From contig CM056742.1 of the NCBI GenBank assembly GCA_029851415.1, positions 12,131,736 to 12,195,735 on the forward strand: a stretch of 64,000 nucleotides of DNA, read 5' to 3'. Positions 1 to 12,050 of this stretch are shown here, in pieces. Within the stretch, counting starts at the first letter, position 1; every line of letters begins with the position of its first letter. The DNA is from Eretmocerus hayati (Eukaryota > Arthropoda > Insecta > Hymenoptera > Aphelinidae). Below the pieces are notes generated by a model. The model was given only the letters and a program-made list of their open reading frames with translations, ran no database searches and was not told where the DNA came from. Made by a program: the position numbers and the translations under genes.

Positions 1-779
1 TCAATCCGATGAACAAAAATTTTAAAATCTCAATTTCTCGCGTGTGATCCGTGATTGTCATATTGCCGGTAGCTCTCACCGGACATTACATCAATAGACG
101 CATCAATCCTTGAAAGTTTTCGGGAGGTTCCGCAAGCTTTGATCCATGGTCTTATTTTTCCCGGTTATACGAAATCAGATTCCAAACTTTCCTATCAATG
201 CTACTGTCAAGCTAATATTCCAAATATGGTCCAAGGTTTTCGATCACCCACTACATGTTTTGCTAGGGTATTGTGCCGAGTTAATCTTTATATTTTGTCC
301 ATGAATGTCCCAGAAGTCTGAAACTTTTCGATCCGATTCTGACAAGTTTACTAGTATGTTAAGCGGAATATTATCTACTAGATGTTAGTCTCATTCACTG
401 GGGTCCTATTGAATGATTGCATCAAAATTATGGCAATGTCAGACGACTTTTACAATGTAGGTTCTTGCAAATGTCCGTTGGACCCAGAAAGATTTTCTGC
501 TTCGTGAATATTTCCACAGGTCAACATTGTTCATTTTCCCGAATGATTTCATCAGCAGTTGATGAATATGCAGCGTCTCATGCTAGTATTGTGGTATCAG
601 AAGAAATTCCTTGGGCTCAAGATAAAAGTTTGAGTGGAAAAATCATGTAATCCTCAACCATAATCCTTGATGATCTCCGTAAAAGTCTATACGCCAGGTA
701 CCTCTGAGGGCCAAGTAAGGAACTCTTTGGTCAGCCCAGGCGTGGTAAGTTTACCTCGGCCGGTAAAAGAATTGGTCTG
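1..779. other. Unassigned DNA, no gene seen
   Basis: I see no coding region, RNA gene or repeat that can be supported here. The open frames are all below 80 residues, of mixed composition and without recognisable motifs. Confidence 0.5.
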
Positions 780-806
780 TATCAGGATGGGAGGAAGAGC
801 AAACAA

Positions 807-859
<53 letters not shown>

Positions 860-1040
860 AAGAGAGAGATAAAGAGAGAGGAGCAGACAACACTCGAGGC
901 TCTTAATCAAGCAGCGAGGATCCCGTGAGGGAAGATAGAGATGCAGCGCAAGAGAAGAAAGAGAAAGATCATATGGAAGAAGAGGAAGATGTGGATGGGA
1001 GGAAACAAGAGGAGGAGGACAGGGAGGATAGGAGGAGACT
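780..1040 (+). repeat. Purine-rich tract with (GA)n microsatellite
   Basis: A nearly pure GA dinucleotide run occupies about 810-855. It is embedded in a wider block of about 250 bp in which the plus strand is almost all A and G, with GAGGAA, GGAGGA and AAGAAG words. Such homopurine tracts can adopt triplex structures and are common in insect introns and intergenic DNA. The open frames crossing it only encode Arg-Glu or Ser-Leu runs read from the microsatellite. Confidence 0.9.
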
Positions 1041-3766
1041 GCATTGAATCGCACGCGTGCGGTGCCGAAGTATTATACTATACAGCTGGTATAGGATATC
1101 GGAAAGCATAGTATAAAACGTGAACCGTAAAAGTGCGCGCTTGCTAAGTTTATGGCGCCTCGCGGCTAGCAAAATGCAACGCCAAACGCATCATCCTCGC
1201 GCTTCTTCTAACTATGCTTTTATACACTGTATACATACAATGCTATGCACGATAGTGCACGCCCAAGTTGCGGATCGTATAATATAGATGTGTTCCTGCA
1301 CCATCACTATCGTATTTAGTATGACTGCGTTGCTTTCCTCAGCTCAGATACCCTTTAGGCCGCGTTCACACAATTGTGTATGTGCACAAGTAAGATGCAC
1401 ACGCCTATAATTAAAGACTGGTAATTTTTTGCTTCTAAGGTATGCGGTTCGAGGACTGAAGGTGCAAAAAATTGACTGGATTCCACCTTGCATCGTCGTC
1501 GTAGGAATGGTCGAAGGAAGAGGTTATGTATTGGTTTGTACCGATTGGACTGAACGGAACTTGATCGAGATCGATGTCTTTGTAATGCTGTGATAACTAG
1601 TGATTCGTTTTTTCTATTGAGGATATTCTTGGAATAATTTTTCAAGTTCGCTGAACATCGAATACGATGCCAAAAATAAATACATATCGAGAGAGGGCGT
1701 TGTTCGGTACTATAGAGAATGACTGATGAATGGACAGTCTACAACTTACTTCACATAAGTTTGGAGATGTGTGAACAAAATTTGATGACTTCCTCAAGAT
1801 TATCTTGAAAGGAACTATTTCAACCGAAGATCGTCATGAAATCACGTCAAAGTTAAAGATCCTACTAAAATAGCAGACCTCAACACCCGCGGAAACAGCT
1901 GTCTCTAACTAGTCTAAAGATCGTAAAGTTCTACAATAAACACGAGCATAAAATAGTCATGCGCAGCTACACATGGTGATCTATAACGACTTCTTCAAAA
2001 GATTCCCGTACCATTCGTTCACCCCAGATCCCAAAAACCTTCACCAACGAACCAATCTCTAAGACTTTCAAACCTAACCTAAAATAAAACAGAGAACCTA
2101 AACCACACCCAGTTGTGTAACGGGCCTAATGTTTTGATGACCACTACGTCGATGAAAGGCATTTCAGGTGAGGGGGGTCATCTCAACTCTCTGTCTCACT
2201 TAGTGTGGAGGCCCCGGAGGGATACATTCCGAATCCAAAAACCGTCCAGACTGCAGCGCTCGCAAGTTACTACGGCCGTCTGAGGTATTTTTTAACCGGT
2301 CCTCCGCCATATCCCTCCAACCTTTCTTTCTCTCTGTCTCTCTCTCTATCTTTCTGTCTCTTATTCTCTTGGCGTTCTCCGAAAAATTCGACGGCGCTGC
2401 CGTTTCGCCAAGTCGTGAAAGAGATCGAGAGGGAGATGAGTCTCTTCGATAAAGATAGAAATTGAGAGAGAGAGAGAGAGAAGAAAGTTTGCGAAGTGGG
2501 GAGAGGTGGTCCCGTGGCCGATGCAAGATAACGAATGAAGGATGAAGGTATATCCAAGTTCTATATACTACTCGATGTCCGATTGTGTATTCGAGTCGGA
2601 TAGAGGGGGATAAACTAACGCGGGGGAAATCGATTCTTGGATTCGCGAAGAGATTGCTATCCGAGCTCTCAGATGCGCACAATGCGTTATTAATTCTGCG
2701 CACGGGTATCGGAGCCCTTATATATACTGTATACGTCCTTCTTACCGCCTGCATGGGTATCTTCTCGATCCCTCCCGCTGTATTAATCACTTTATTAAAT
2801 CCCTCTTTTCCTTCGTATATTGCCTTTCTCTCTTACTTCCAACATCCCATCGGATATCATATGTGTGCAAGTATCGGGTGTATATATTCGATACTGTGTG
2901 AATTTTTATGGTGTGCATTTTGGAGGTTATATAGGGAGTAAAGCTCAATAAAGAAACTTCTCATTCAGTGAGTGCAGTCTATCATTGATAACGGCTCCAA
3001 TGGTGCATATATACTCGATGTCGAGGATCTTTCTATGGAAGAAGCGAGATAAGCTCTCGGTGCAATTAGTCATGTAAGCGTGCGCGCATTGCCATGTGTC
3101 TGTCTATTTTTGCCAAGACAGGCGCGCGCGCACGCACGAGTGAGAGAGAGTAAGAGAGAGAGAGAGCAACCCGACACTATCAGCCAGACATCCACCTGAG
3201 ACTCGTCCAGTGTCGCTGCACTCCATCTCTTTGCATTATATATACAACGACACAGACGCATTCCTCTGGCTCGTTTATTTTGATACTCGTTTCCGCACTC
3301 GCATGACTCGACTCGGTCTGTTTATCTTTGAGAGATGAACCGAAACACCCTGCATTGTTTGCATTTTCTTTACATTGGGTCATTGTATAGCGGTTCGGAT
3401 TATGTATATATATTCGATATCACGATCAATAGCGCAATGCTTTCATGATTTTCTTCTCTTATGATAAATTGGAAGAATCACAGAGTTTGAAATTTATTTG
3501 AGTTGTGTGAGGAAAGAATAAGTGAGTTATCAGCGTTTCGGTTTGAAAATAGTATTTTGAAGATATTACATAGAAATCGTACATGGCTGTCGAGTTGCCG
3601 TCATACAGGAGTTTTTCTTCGAAAACGGCCACCGATAAAACTACATCCAGCATTGAGCACATATGGGATTGTATTTATAATTTATAGATTCTAACTCTTC
3701 CCGGACATTAACTGTCTATCGCATGCAAAAGTGCGTAGAACAGGCTCAAACATTGGGGTTTCGTGC
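1041..3766. other. Unassigned DNA with CT/GA tracts
   Basis: No gene can be supported. The stretch holds a CT-rich tract near 2322-2361 and a GA tract near 2464-2483 that are roughly complementary. It also holds an AACCTAACCTAA motif at 2071-2082, the motif GGAGGCCCCGGAGGGAT near 2208-2224, and a GC-alternating plus GA-rich patch near 3120-3165. A 118-codon open frame at 2585-2941 has a hydrophobic middle but no upstream or downstream support, so I do not call it a gene. Confidence 0.5.
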
Positions 3767-4112
3767 CACACTAACAAGGGGAGTCCGGAGTCTCCGGGTC
3801 CTGAAATCTCACCAAAATTTTTTTATCAGTTCCGTACCACCTAGAATATGAAGAATCTAAAGCAACTCTGTCAAATGGGCCTTCTGTTCAGAGCTACAGC
3901 CTATGACATTAGCATTGCCCATATAGGCCCATGTTAAAAAGTGACATATATAGATATACTAGCAATGTTGACGTTTCTGGCTGTAGCTCAGAACAGAAGG
4001 CCCATTTGACAGAGTTGCTTTAGATTCTTCATATTCTAGGTGGTACGAAACTGTGAAAAAATTTTGGTGAGATTTCAGGACCCGGAGACTCCGGACTCCC
4101 CTTGTAAGTGTG
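3767..4112. mobile_element. Foldback (long inverted repeat) element, copy 1
   Basis: The left arm, about 3767-3901, is the reverse complement of the right arm, about 3979-4112, at roughly 95 percent identity by eye. Both arms end in the same sequence, CACACT(A/T)ACAAGGGG read inward. About 77 bases lie between them, around TAGCATTGCCCATATAGGCC, and these also pair partly. The transcript would fold into a hairpin of about 135 base pairs. A second, diverged copy lies at 34616-34958 with nearly the same total length and the same loop. No open reading frame and no convincing target duplication were found. It is most likely a non-autonomous foldback or MITE-like element; a hairpin-RNA (endo-siRNA) source is an alternative reading. 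Confidence 0.85.
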
Positions 4113-4539
4113 CTCATCCGTGAAAAATGCATAATACCTAACCCTACCATGCAATACTAAATTCAACCTCAGCGTGTGCGAAGGCAGCCCGACAATCATG
4201 TCCAATTCCCTTATAGGTGGTGATATTATTACATATGTAGTGGCCACACTCTATCTCCTGCTCTATCTTCTCTCATAATCTATAAGACTTCCGCTAATGC
4301 GTTCATTGAATTTTGGACCAGCAAATCATAATTCTGCGTGATCACTGTAAAATTAAATACGCTGCTAAATGAGATTAGCAGAATGCTTTCTCTTAGCGAA
4401 ATAGTTTAAGAGGTTCACTGAAACTAATGAGAAATTTGCAAAACTGATCAAATTCCAAAATGATGATTGGGATTCCTAGAGAATAGTTTTATTTTTTAAT
4501 CTAATTTAATTGCATTTCATATCACACTCACAATCCAAT
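4113..4539. other. Unassigned DNA between foldback element and tandem array
   Basis: AT-rich sequence with no gene, RNA or repeat that I can support. Confidence 0.5.
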
Positions 4540-5225
4540 GATTGGATCCAACCAATCAATGTAGAACGAGGGAAAAGTATCGCTCTAGTCCATTAAAAAA
4601 TGGATAGTTTAGTTGTAGAGGAAGATATGAGGATAAAATGAATTTTAGCTGCAATTTTCTTCTAATATTTTGGGTTATTATTATTAGATTCACTTTTAGG
4701 GGAATTAAGATGACCTAAACTGGGGTTTTTCATGGAAGATATGTAGTCTGGTTGAGGGAAAATTTTGATATAGTTGGTGAAAAGATCATAAAAATGGAGT
4801 TTTTTAAAAAAAATTTGGATTTTTCGGGAATAAATTGGATTTTGAATGTATTTAAAAGGATTTTGAAAAATTCGGTATCAACTAATCGATTTAGAACGAT
4901 GAAAAAGTATAAACTTTGTTGAGTAAAATTTGTATATATTAGTTTAGGGGGTGGGTAATAGCGGAAAATGAATTTTAGATGCGATTTCCTTCTAATATTT
5001 TGAGTTATTATAAGGAGATTGCCTTTGAGGGGAATTCAGATGACCTAAACTACGGTTTTCCATGGAATATATGTAGTATGGTTGACGGCAAATTTTAATA
5101 TAGTTGGTGTAAGGATTATAAAAATGGAGTATTTTGAAAAAATTTGGATTTTTCGGGAATAAATGGGATTTTGAATGTATTAAAACGGATTTTGAGAAAA
5201 ATCGGTATCAACCAATCGATTTAGA
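4540..5225 (+). repeat. Tandem ~333-bp monomers at the left edge of the array
   Basis: Two consecutive diverged copies of an AT-rich monomer are visible. The landmark CCAATCRATNTAGAACGA recurs near 4549, 4881 and 5214, giving spacings of about 332 and 333 bases. Other shared landmarks are GATGACCTAAACT (near 4709 and 5040) and TTTGGATTTTTCGGGAATAAAT (near 4814 and 5144). These simple monomers are the older or less homogenised edge of the array, which continues to the right in a longer composite unit. Confidence 0.85.
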
Positions 5226-6821
5226 ACGATAAAAAAGTATCAACTTAGTTGAGTAAAATTTGAATAAAGTAGTTTAGAGGAGAGATATGAGGAAAGTATG
5301 AATATTGAAAAAAATATTTTTGTATATTTTGAGTTATTTTTTTTAGGAAAATAGTTATGGGGATTTGGGCTACCTAGAGTGAGGTTTGTTTAGCAAAACG
5401 AGTAATTTGGTTAAAACAGAATTTCGATAGAATAGGTCTAAACATGCTCAAATTGCTGTTTTTGTTGGAAATTTTGGTTTTTTTATAAAAATTCACGTTG
5501 ATGGAGTTTGAATGGAATTTCGGTATTAACCAAAAGATAGATTGAGCCAAAAAAACCATAGCCTAGGTAATCAAAATTGAGGTAAGATGAAGTTAGAAAG
5601 AAATATTTTAGTATTAAAGTAAACAATTTCAGCGATTTTACCTCAAAAAACGTTTAAATTAAATTCGATTTGGAGAGAAAACCAGGCAAATCACTGGTCT
5701 CATCTCTGAGACATTCTCTACAACTTGTAGAGATGCAAAAATCGATAGAGTGGAGTGTAGAAGAGAAAGCGTGGCGCAAAAAAACAACACATACACAAAC
5801 ACACACACAGACACAGACAAAGGGCCGGAGAGATGAGTCACTGGGGGGTTTTTGAGGATTATAAGGGGAAAAGTGTTACTTACAATCGTTAGATTTTGGC
5901 GAGAGGAATAAGATGGTTAAAGCACTTTTTTGATAAGATGAATTATGTTGAAGAAAATATTGGGTTGAATGGGAGTATTTTGAAAAAATTTGGATTTTTC
6001 GGGGATAAATGGGATTTTGAATGTATTGAAACGGATTTTGAGAAAATTCGGTATCAACCAATCGATTGATTACGATGAAAAAGTATCAACTTAGTTGAGT
6101 GAAATTTGAATAAAGTAGTTTAGAAGAGAGATATGAGGAAAGTATGAATATTGAAAAAAATATTTTTGTATATTTTGAGTTATTTTTTTTCGGAAAATAG
6201 TTATGGGGATTCGGGCTACCTAAAGTGAGGTCTTTTTAGCAAAACGAGTAATTTGGTTAAAACAGAATTTCGATAGAATAGGTCTAAACATGCTCAAATT
6301 GCTGTTTTTGTTGGAAATTTTGGTTTTTTTATAAAAATTCACGTTGATGGAGTTTGAATGGAATTTCGGTATTAACCAAAAGATAGATTGAGCCAAAAAA
6401 ACCGTAGTCTAGGTAATCAAAATTGGGGTAAGGTAAGGTTAGAAAGAGATATTTTAGTATAAAAGTACACAATTTCAGCGATTTTGCCTAAAAAGTCGTT
6501 TAAATTAAATTCGTTTTGGAGAGGAGACCAGGCAAATCACTGGTCTCATCTCTGAGACATTCTCTAGATCTTGTAGAAAAGCAAAAATCGATAGAGTGGA
6601 GTGTAGAAGAGAAAGCGTGGCGCAAAAAAAAACAACACACATACACACACACACACAGACACAGACAAAGGGCCGAAGAGATGAGTCACTGGGGGGTTTT
6701 TGAGGATTCTAAGGGGAAAAGTGTTACTTACAATCGTTAGATTTTGGCGAGAGGAATAAGATGGTTAAAGCACTTTTTTGATAAGATGAACTATGTTGAA
6801 GAAAATATTGGGTTGAATGGA

Positions 6822-6882
6822 AAATTTGATCAAAAATTCGCTGTGTCGAAAACAAAGCTTCCTCCTTAGAGAAAGCAAAATG
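6822..6882 (+). repeat. Array-end junction sequence captured inside the array
   Basis: About 60 bases, starting after GGTTGAATGG and containing CAAAAATTCGCTGTGTCG and AGAGAAAGCAAAA, interrupt the second complete ~850-bp unit. The same sequence forms the right-hand end of the whole array at about 11990-12052. The surrounding unit also shares diagnostic variants with the last unit: GAGACATTCTCTAGA, CGTAGTCTAGG and GAGGATTCTAAGG. The middle units instead carry GAGTGATTCTCTACAAC and CATAGCCTAGG. Confidence 0.85.
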
Positions 6883-7433
6883 GAGTATTTTGAAAAAATT
6901 TGGATTTTTCGGAAATAAATCGGATTTTGAATGTATTAAAACGGATTTTGAGAAAATTCGGTATGAACCAATCGATTTAGAACGATGAAGAAGTATCAAC
7001 TTAGTTGAGTAAAATTTGAATAAAGTAGTTTAGACGAGAGATATGAGGAAAGTATGAATATTGAAAAAAATATTTTTGTATATTTTGAGTTATTTTTTTG
7101 AGGAAAATAGTTATCGGGATTTGGGCTACCTAAAGTGAGGTTTTTTTAGCAAAACGTGTAATTTGGTTAAAACAGAATTTCGATAGAATAGGTCTAAACA
7201 TGCTCAAATTGCTGTTTTTGTTGGAAATTTTGGTTTTTTTATAAAAATTTACGTTGATGGAGTTTGAATGGAATTTTGGTATTAACCAAAAGATAGATTA
7301 AGCCAAAAAAACCATAGCCTAGGTAATCAAAATTGGGGTAAGATAAAGTTAGAAAGAGATATTTCAGTATGAAAGTACACAATTTCAGCGATTTTGCTTC
7401 AAAAAACGTTTAAATTAAATTCGATTTGGAGAG

Positions 7434-7457
7434 GAGACCAGGCAAATCACTGGTCTC
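7434..7457 (+). repeat. Hairpin inside the array unit (representative copy)
   Basis: GAGACCAG and CTGGTCTC flank the 8-base loop GCAAATCA, an 8-bp perfect stem. The same hairpin recurs in nearly every ~850-bp unit. The first unit, near 5678, has a mutated left stem (GAAAACCAG). It lies in the ~200-bp segment that distinguishes the composite unit from the simple 333-bp monomer. Confidence 0.85.
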
Positions 7458-10400
7458 ATCTCTGAGTGATTCTCTACAACTTGTAGAAAAGCAAAAATCG
7501 ATAAAGTGGAGTGTAGAAGAGAAAGCGTGGCGCAAAAAAAAACAACACACATACACACACACAGACACAGACACAGACAAAGGGCCGGAGAGATGAGTCA
7601 CTGGGGGTTTTTTGAGGATTATAAGGGGAAAAGTGTTATCTACAATCGTTAGATTTTGGCGAGAGGAATAAGATGGTTAAAGCACTTTTTTGATAAGATG
7701 AATTATGTTGAAGAAAATATTGAGTTGAATGGGAGTATTTTGAAAAAATTTGGATTTTTCGGGGATAAATGGGATTTTGAATGTATTAAAACGGATTTTG
7801 AGAAAATTCGGTATCAACCAATCAATTTATTACGATGAAAAAGTATCAACTTAGTTGAGTAAAATTTGAATAAAGTAGTTTAGAAGAGAGATATGAGGAA
7901 AGTATGAATATTGAAAAAAATATTTTTGTATATTTTGAGTTATTTTTTTGAGGAAAATAGTTATCGGGATTTGGGCTACCTAAAGTGAGGTTTTTTTAGC
8001 AAAACGTGTAATTTGGTTAAAACAGAATTTCGATAGAATAGGTCTAAACATGCTCAAATTGCTGTTTTTGTTGGAAATTTTGGTTTTTTTATAAAAATTT
8101 ACGTTGATGGAGTTTGAATGGAATTTTGGTATTAACCAAAAGATAGATTAAGCCAAAAAAACCATAGCCTAGGTAATCAGAATTGGGGTAAGATAAAGTT
8201 AGAAAGAGATATTTCAGTATGAAAGTACACAATTTCAGCGATTTTGCCTCAAAAAACGTTTAAATTAAATTCGATTTGGAGAGGAGACCAGGCAAATCAC
8301 TGGTCTCATCTCTGAGTGATTCTCTACAACTTGTAGAAAAGCAAAAATCGATAAAGTGGAGTGTAGAAGAGAAAGCGTGGCGCAAAAAAAACAACACACA
8401 TACACACACACACACACAGACACAGACACAGACAAAGGGCCGGAGAGATGAGTCACTGGGGGTTTTTTGAGGATTATAAGGGGAAAAGTGTTACTTACAA
8501 TCGTTAGATTTTGGCGAGAGGAATAAGATGGTTAAAGCACTTTTTTGATGAGATGAATTATGTTGAAGAAAATATTGGTTTGAATGGGAGTATTTTGAAA
8601 AAATTTGGATTTTTCGGGGATAAATGGGATTTTGAATGTATTAAAACGGATTTTGAGAAAATTCGGTATCAACCAATCAATTTATTACGATGAAAAAGTA
8701 TCAACTTAGTTGAGTAAAATTTGAATAAAGTAGTTTAGAAGAGAGATATGAGGAAAGTATGAATATTGAAAAAAATATTTTTGTATATTTTGAGTTATTT
8801 TTTTGAGGAAAATAGTTATCGGGATTTGGGCTACCTAAAGTGAGGTTTTTTTAGCAAAACGTGTAATTTGGTTAGAACAGAATTTCGATAGAATAGGTCT
8901 AAACATGCTCAAATTGCTGTTTTTGTTGGAAATTTTGGTTTTTTTATAAAAATTTACGTTGATGGAGTTTGAATGGAATTTTGGTATTAACCAAAAGATA
9001 GATTAAGCCAAAAAAACCATAGCCTAGGTAATCAAAATTGGGGTAAGATAAAGTTAGAAAGAGATATTTCAGTATGAAAGTACACAATTTCAGCGATTTT
9101 GCTTCAAAAAACGTTTAAATTAAATTCGATTTGGAGAGGAGACCAGGCAAATCACTGGTCTCATCTCTGAGTGATTCTCTACAACTTGTAGAAAAGCAAA
9201 AATCGATAAAGTGGAGTGTAGAAGAGAAAGCGTGGCGCAAAAAAAAACAACACACATACACAGACACAGACACAGACACAGACAAAGGACCGGAGAGATG
9301 AGTCACTGGGGGTTTTTTGAGGATTATAAGGGGAAAAGTGTTATTTACAATCGTTAGATTTTGGCGAGAGGAATAAGATGGTTAAAGCACTTTTTTGATA
9401 AGATGAATTATGTTGAAGAAAATATTGGGTTGAATGGGAGTATTTTGAAAAAATTTGGATTTTTCGGGGATAAATGGGATTTTGAATGTATTAAAACGGA
9501 TTTTGAGAAAATTCGGTATCAACCAATCAATTTATTACGATGAAAAAGTATCAACTTAGTTGAGTAAAATTTGAATAAAGTAGTTTAGAAGAGAGATATG
9601 AGGAAAGTATGAATATTGAAAAAAATATTTTTGTATATTTTGAGTTATTTTTTTGAGGAAAATAGTTATCGGGATTTGGGCTACCTAAAGTGAGGTTTTT
9701 TTAGCAAAACGTGTAATTTGGTTAAAACAGAATTTCGATAGAATAGGTCTAAACATGCTCAAATTGCTGTTTTTGTTGGAAATTTTGGTTTTTTTATAAA
9801 AGTTTACGTTGATGGAGTTTGAATGGAATTTTGGTATTAACCAAAAGATAGATTAAGCCAGAAAAACCATAGCCTAGGTAATCAAAATTGGGGTAAGATA
9901 AAGTTAGAAAGAGATATTTCAGTATGAAAGTACACAATTTCAGCGATTTTGCCTCAAGAAACGTTTAAATTAAATTCGATTTGGAGAGGAGACCAGGCAA
10001 ATCACTGGTCTCATCTCTGAGTGATTCTCTACAACTTGTAGAAAAGCAAAAATCGATAAAGTGGAGTGTAGAAGAGAAAGCGTGGCGCAAAAAAAAAAAC
10101 AACACACATACACACACACACAGACACAGACACAGACAAAGGGCCGGAGAGATGAGTCACTGGGGGTTTTTTGAGGATTATAAGGGGAAAAGTGTTACTT
10201 ACAATCGTTAGATTTTGGCGAGAGGAATAAGATGGTTAAAGCACTTTTTTGATGAGATGAATTATGTTGAAGAAAATATTGGGTTGAATGGGAGTATTTT
10301 GAAAAAATTTGGATTTTTCGGGGATAAATGGGATTTTGAATGTATTAAAACGGATTTTGAGAAAATTCGGTATCAACCAATCAATTTATTACGATGAAAA

Positions 10401-12028
10401 AGTATCAACTTAGTTGAGTAAAATTTGAATAAAGTAGTTTAGAAGAGAGATATGAGGAAAGTATGAATATTGAAAAAAATATTTTTGTATATTTTGAGTT
10501 ATTTTTTTGAGGAAAATAGTTATCGGGATTTGGGCTACCTGAAGTGAGGTTTTTTTAGCAAAACGTGTAATTTGGTTAGAACAGAATTTCGATAGAATAG
10601 GTCTAAACATGCTCAAATTGCTGTTTTTGTTGGAAATTTTGGTTTTTTTATAAAAATTTACGTTGATGGAGTTTGAATGGAATTTTGGTATTAACCAAAA
10701 GATAGATTAAGCCAAAAAAACCATAGCCTAGGTAATCAAAATTGGGGTAAGATAAAGTTAGAAAGAGATATTTCAGTATAAAAGTACACAATTTCAGCGA
10801 TTTTGCCTCAAAAAACGTTTAAATTAAATTCGATTTGGAGAGGAGACCAGGCAAATCACTGGTCTCATCTCTGAGTGATTCTCTACAACTTGTAGAAAAG
10901 CAAAAATCGATAAAGTGGAGTGTAGAAGAGAAAGCGTGGCGCAAAAAAAAACAACACACATACACACACACACACAGACACAGACACAGACAAAGGGCCG
11001 GAGAGATGAGTCACTGGGGGTTTTTTGAGGATTATAAGGGGAAAAGTGTTATTTACAATCGTTAGATTTTGGCGAGAGGAATAAGATGGTTAAAGCACTT
11101 TTTTGATAAGATGAATTATGTTGAAGAAAATATTGGGTTGAATGGGAGTATTTTGAAAAAATTTGGATTTTTCGGGGATAAATGGGATTTTGAATGTATT
11201 AAAACGGATTTTGAGAAAATTCGGTATCAACCAATCAATTTATTACGATGAAAAAGTATCAACTTAGTTGAGTAAAATTTGAATAAAGTAGTTTAGAAGA
11301 GAGATATGAGGAAAGTATGAATATTGAAAAAAATATTTTTGTATATTTTGAGTTATTTTTTCTAGGAAAATAGTTATGGGGATTTGGGCTACCTAAAGTG
11401 AGGTTTTTTTAGCAAAACGAGTAATTTGGTTAAAACAGAATTTCGATAGAATAGGTCTAAACATGCTCAAATTGCTGTTTTTGTTGGAAATTTTGGTTTT
11501 TTTATAAAAATTCACGTTGATGGAGTTTGAATGGAATTTCGGTATTAACCAAAAGATAGATTGAGCCAAAAAAACCGTAGTCTAGGTAATCAAAATTGGG
11601 GTAAGGTAAAGTTAGAAAGAGATATTTTAGTATAAAAGTACACAATTTCAGCGATTTTGCCTGAAAAATCGTTTAAATTAAATTCGTTTTGGAGAGGAGA
11701 CCAGGCAAATCACTGGTCTCATCTCTGAGACATTCTCTAGACCTTCTAGAAAAGCAAAAATCGATAGAGTGGAGTGTAGAAGAGAAAGCGTGGCGCAAAA
11801 AAAACAACACACATACACACACACACACAGACACAGACAAAGGGCCGGAGAGATGAGTCACTGGGGGGTTTTTGAGGATTCTAAGGGGAAAAGTGTTACT
11901 TACAATCGTTAGATTTTGGCGAGAGGAATAAGATGGTTAAAGCACTTTTTTGATAAGATGAATTATGTTGAAGAAAATATTGGGTTGAATGGAAAAATTG
12001 ATCAAAAATTCGCTGTGTCGAAAACAAA

Positions 12029-12048
12029 GCTTTCTCTTTAGAGAAAGC
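12029..12048. repeat. Near-perfect palindrome at the array terminus
   Basis: GCTTTCTCTTTAGAGAAAGC can fold with GCTTTCTC pairing to GAGAAAGC. It sits exactly where array homology stops. A decayed form (GCTTCCTCCTTAGAGAAAGC) is present in the captured junction near 6858-6877. A terminal hairpin is a hallmark of Helitron-type 3' ends, but I see no CTRR end just downstream, so no class is assigned. Confidence 0.7.
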
Positions 12049-12050
12049 AA

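Larger units (their letters stand above)
5226..12050 (+). repeat. Satellite-like higher-order tandem array, ~850-bp unit, about eight copies
   Basis: The landmark ACCAGGCAAATCACTGGT occurs at 5681, 6527, 7437, 8287, 9142, 9992, 10846 and 11700. Spacings are 846, 910, 850, 855, 850, 854 and 854. Neighbouring units are nearly identical by eye, above about 95 percent in the middle five. Each unit combines one monomer of about 315 bp with a second monomer that carries a ~200-bp insert. The insert holds the hairpin and a variable CACACA/CAGACA tract, so the unit is a higher-order repeat of the 333-bp monomer at 4540-5225. The 910-bp spacing reflects an extra segment at about 6822-6881. A 60-residue frame recurs in the units but begins at TTG, not ATG, so I do not call it a gene. 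There are no RNA genes inside. Confidence 0.95.

Noticed and set aside
2200..2790. 196-codon minus-strand frame, the longest in the window
   Set aside because: Its length comes from crossing CT/GA-rich low-complexity DNA that lacks stops; the product is Arg/Ser/Glu-rich with no domain.
2585..2941. 118-codon plus-strand frame with a hydrophobic middle
   Set aside because: No recognisable family, no supporting splice or promoter context, and similar-length random frames are common in the window.
9361..9543. Repeated 60-residue frames of the ~850-bp array as genes
   Set aside because: They begin at TTG, lack any family signal, and are preserved because the units are nearly identical.
4540..12050. 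CRISPR array
   Set aside because: Units are ~850 bp and nearly identical throughout, with no short repeat and unique spacers; the window is eukaryotic in character.
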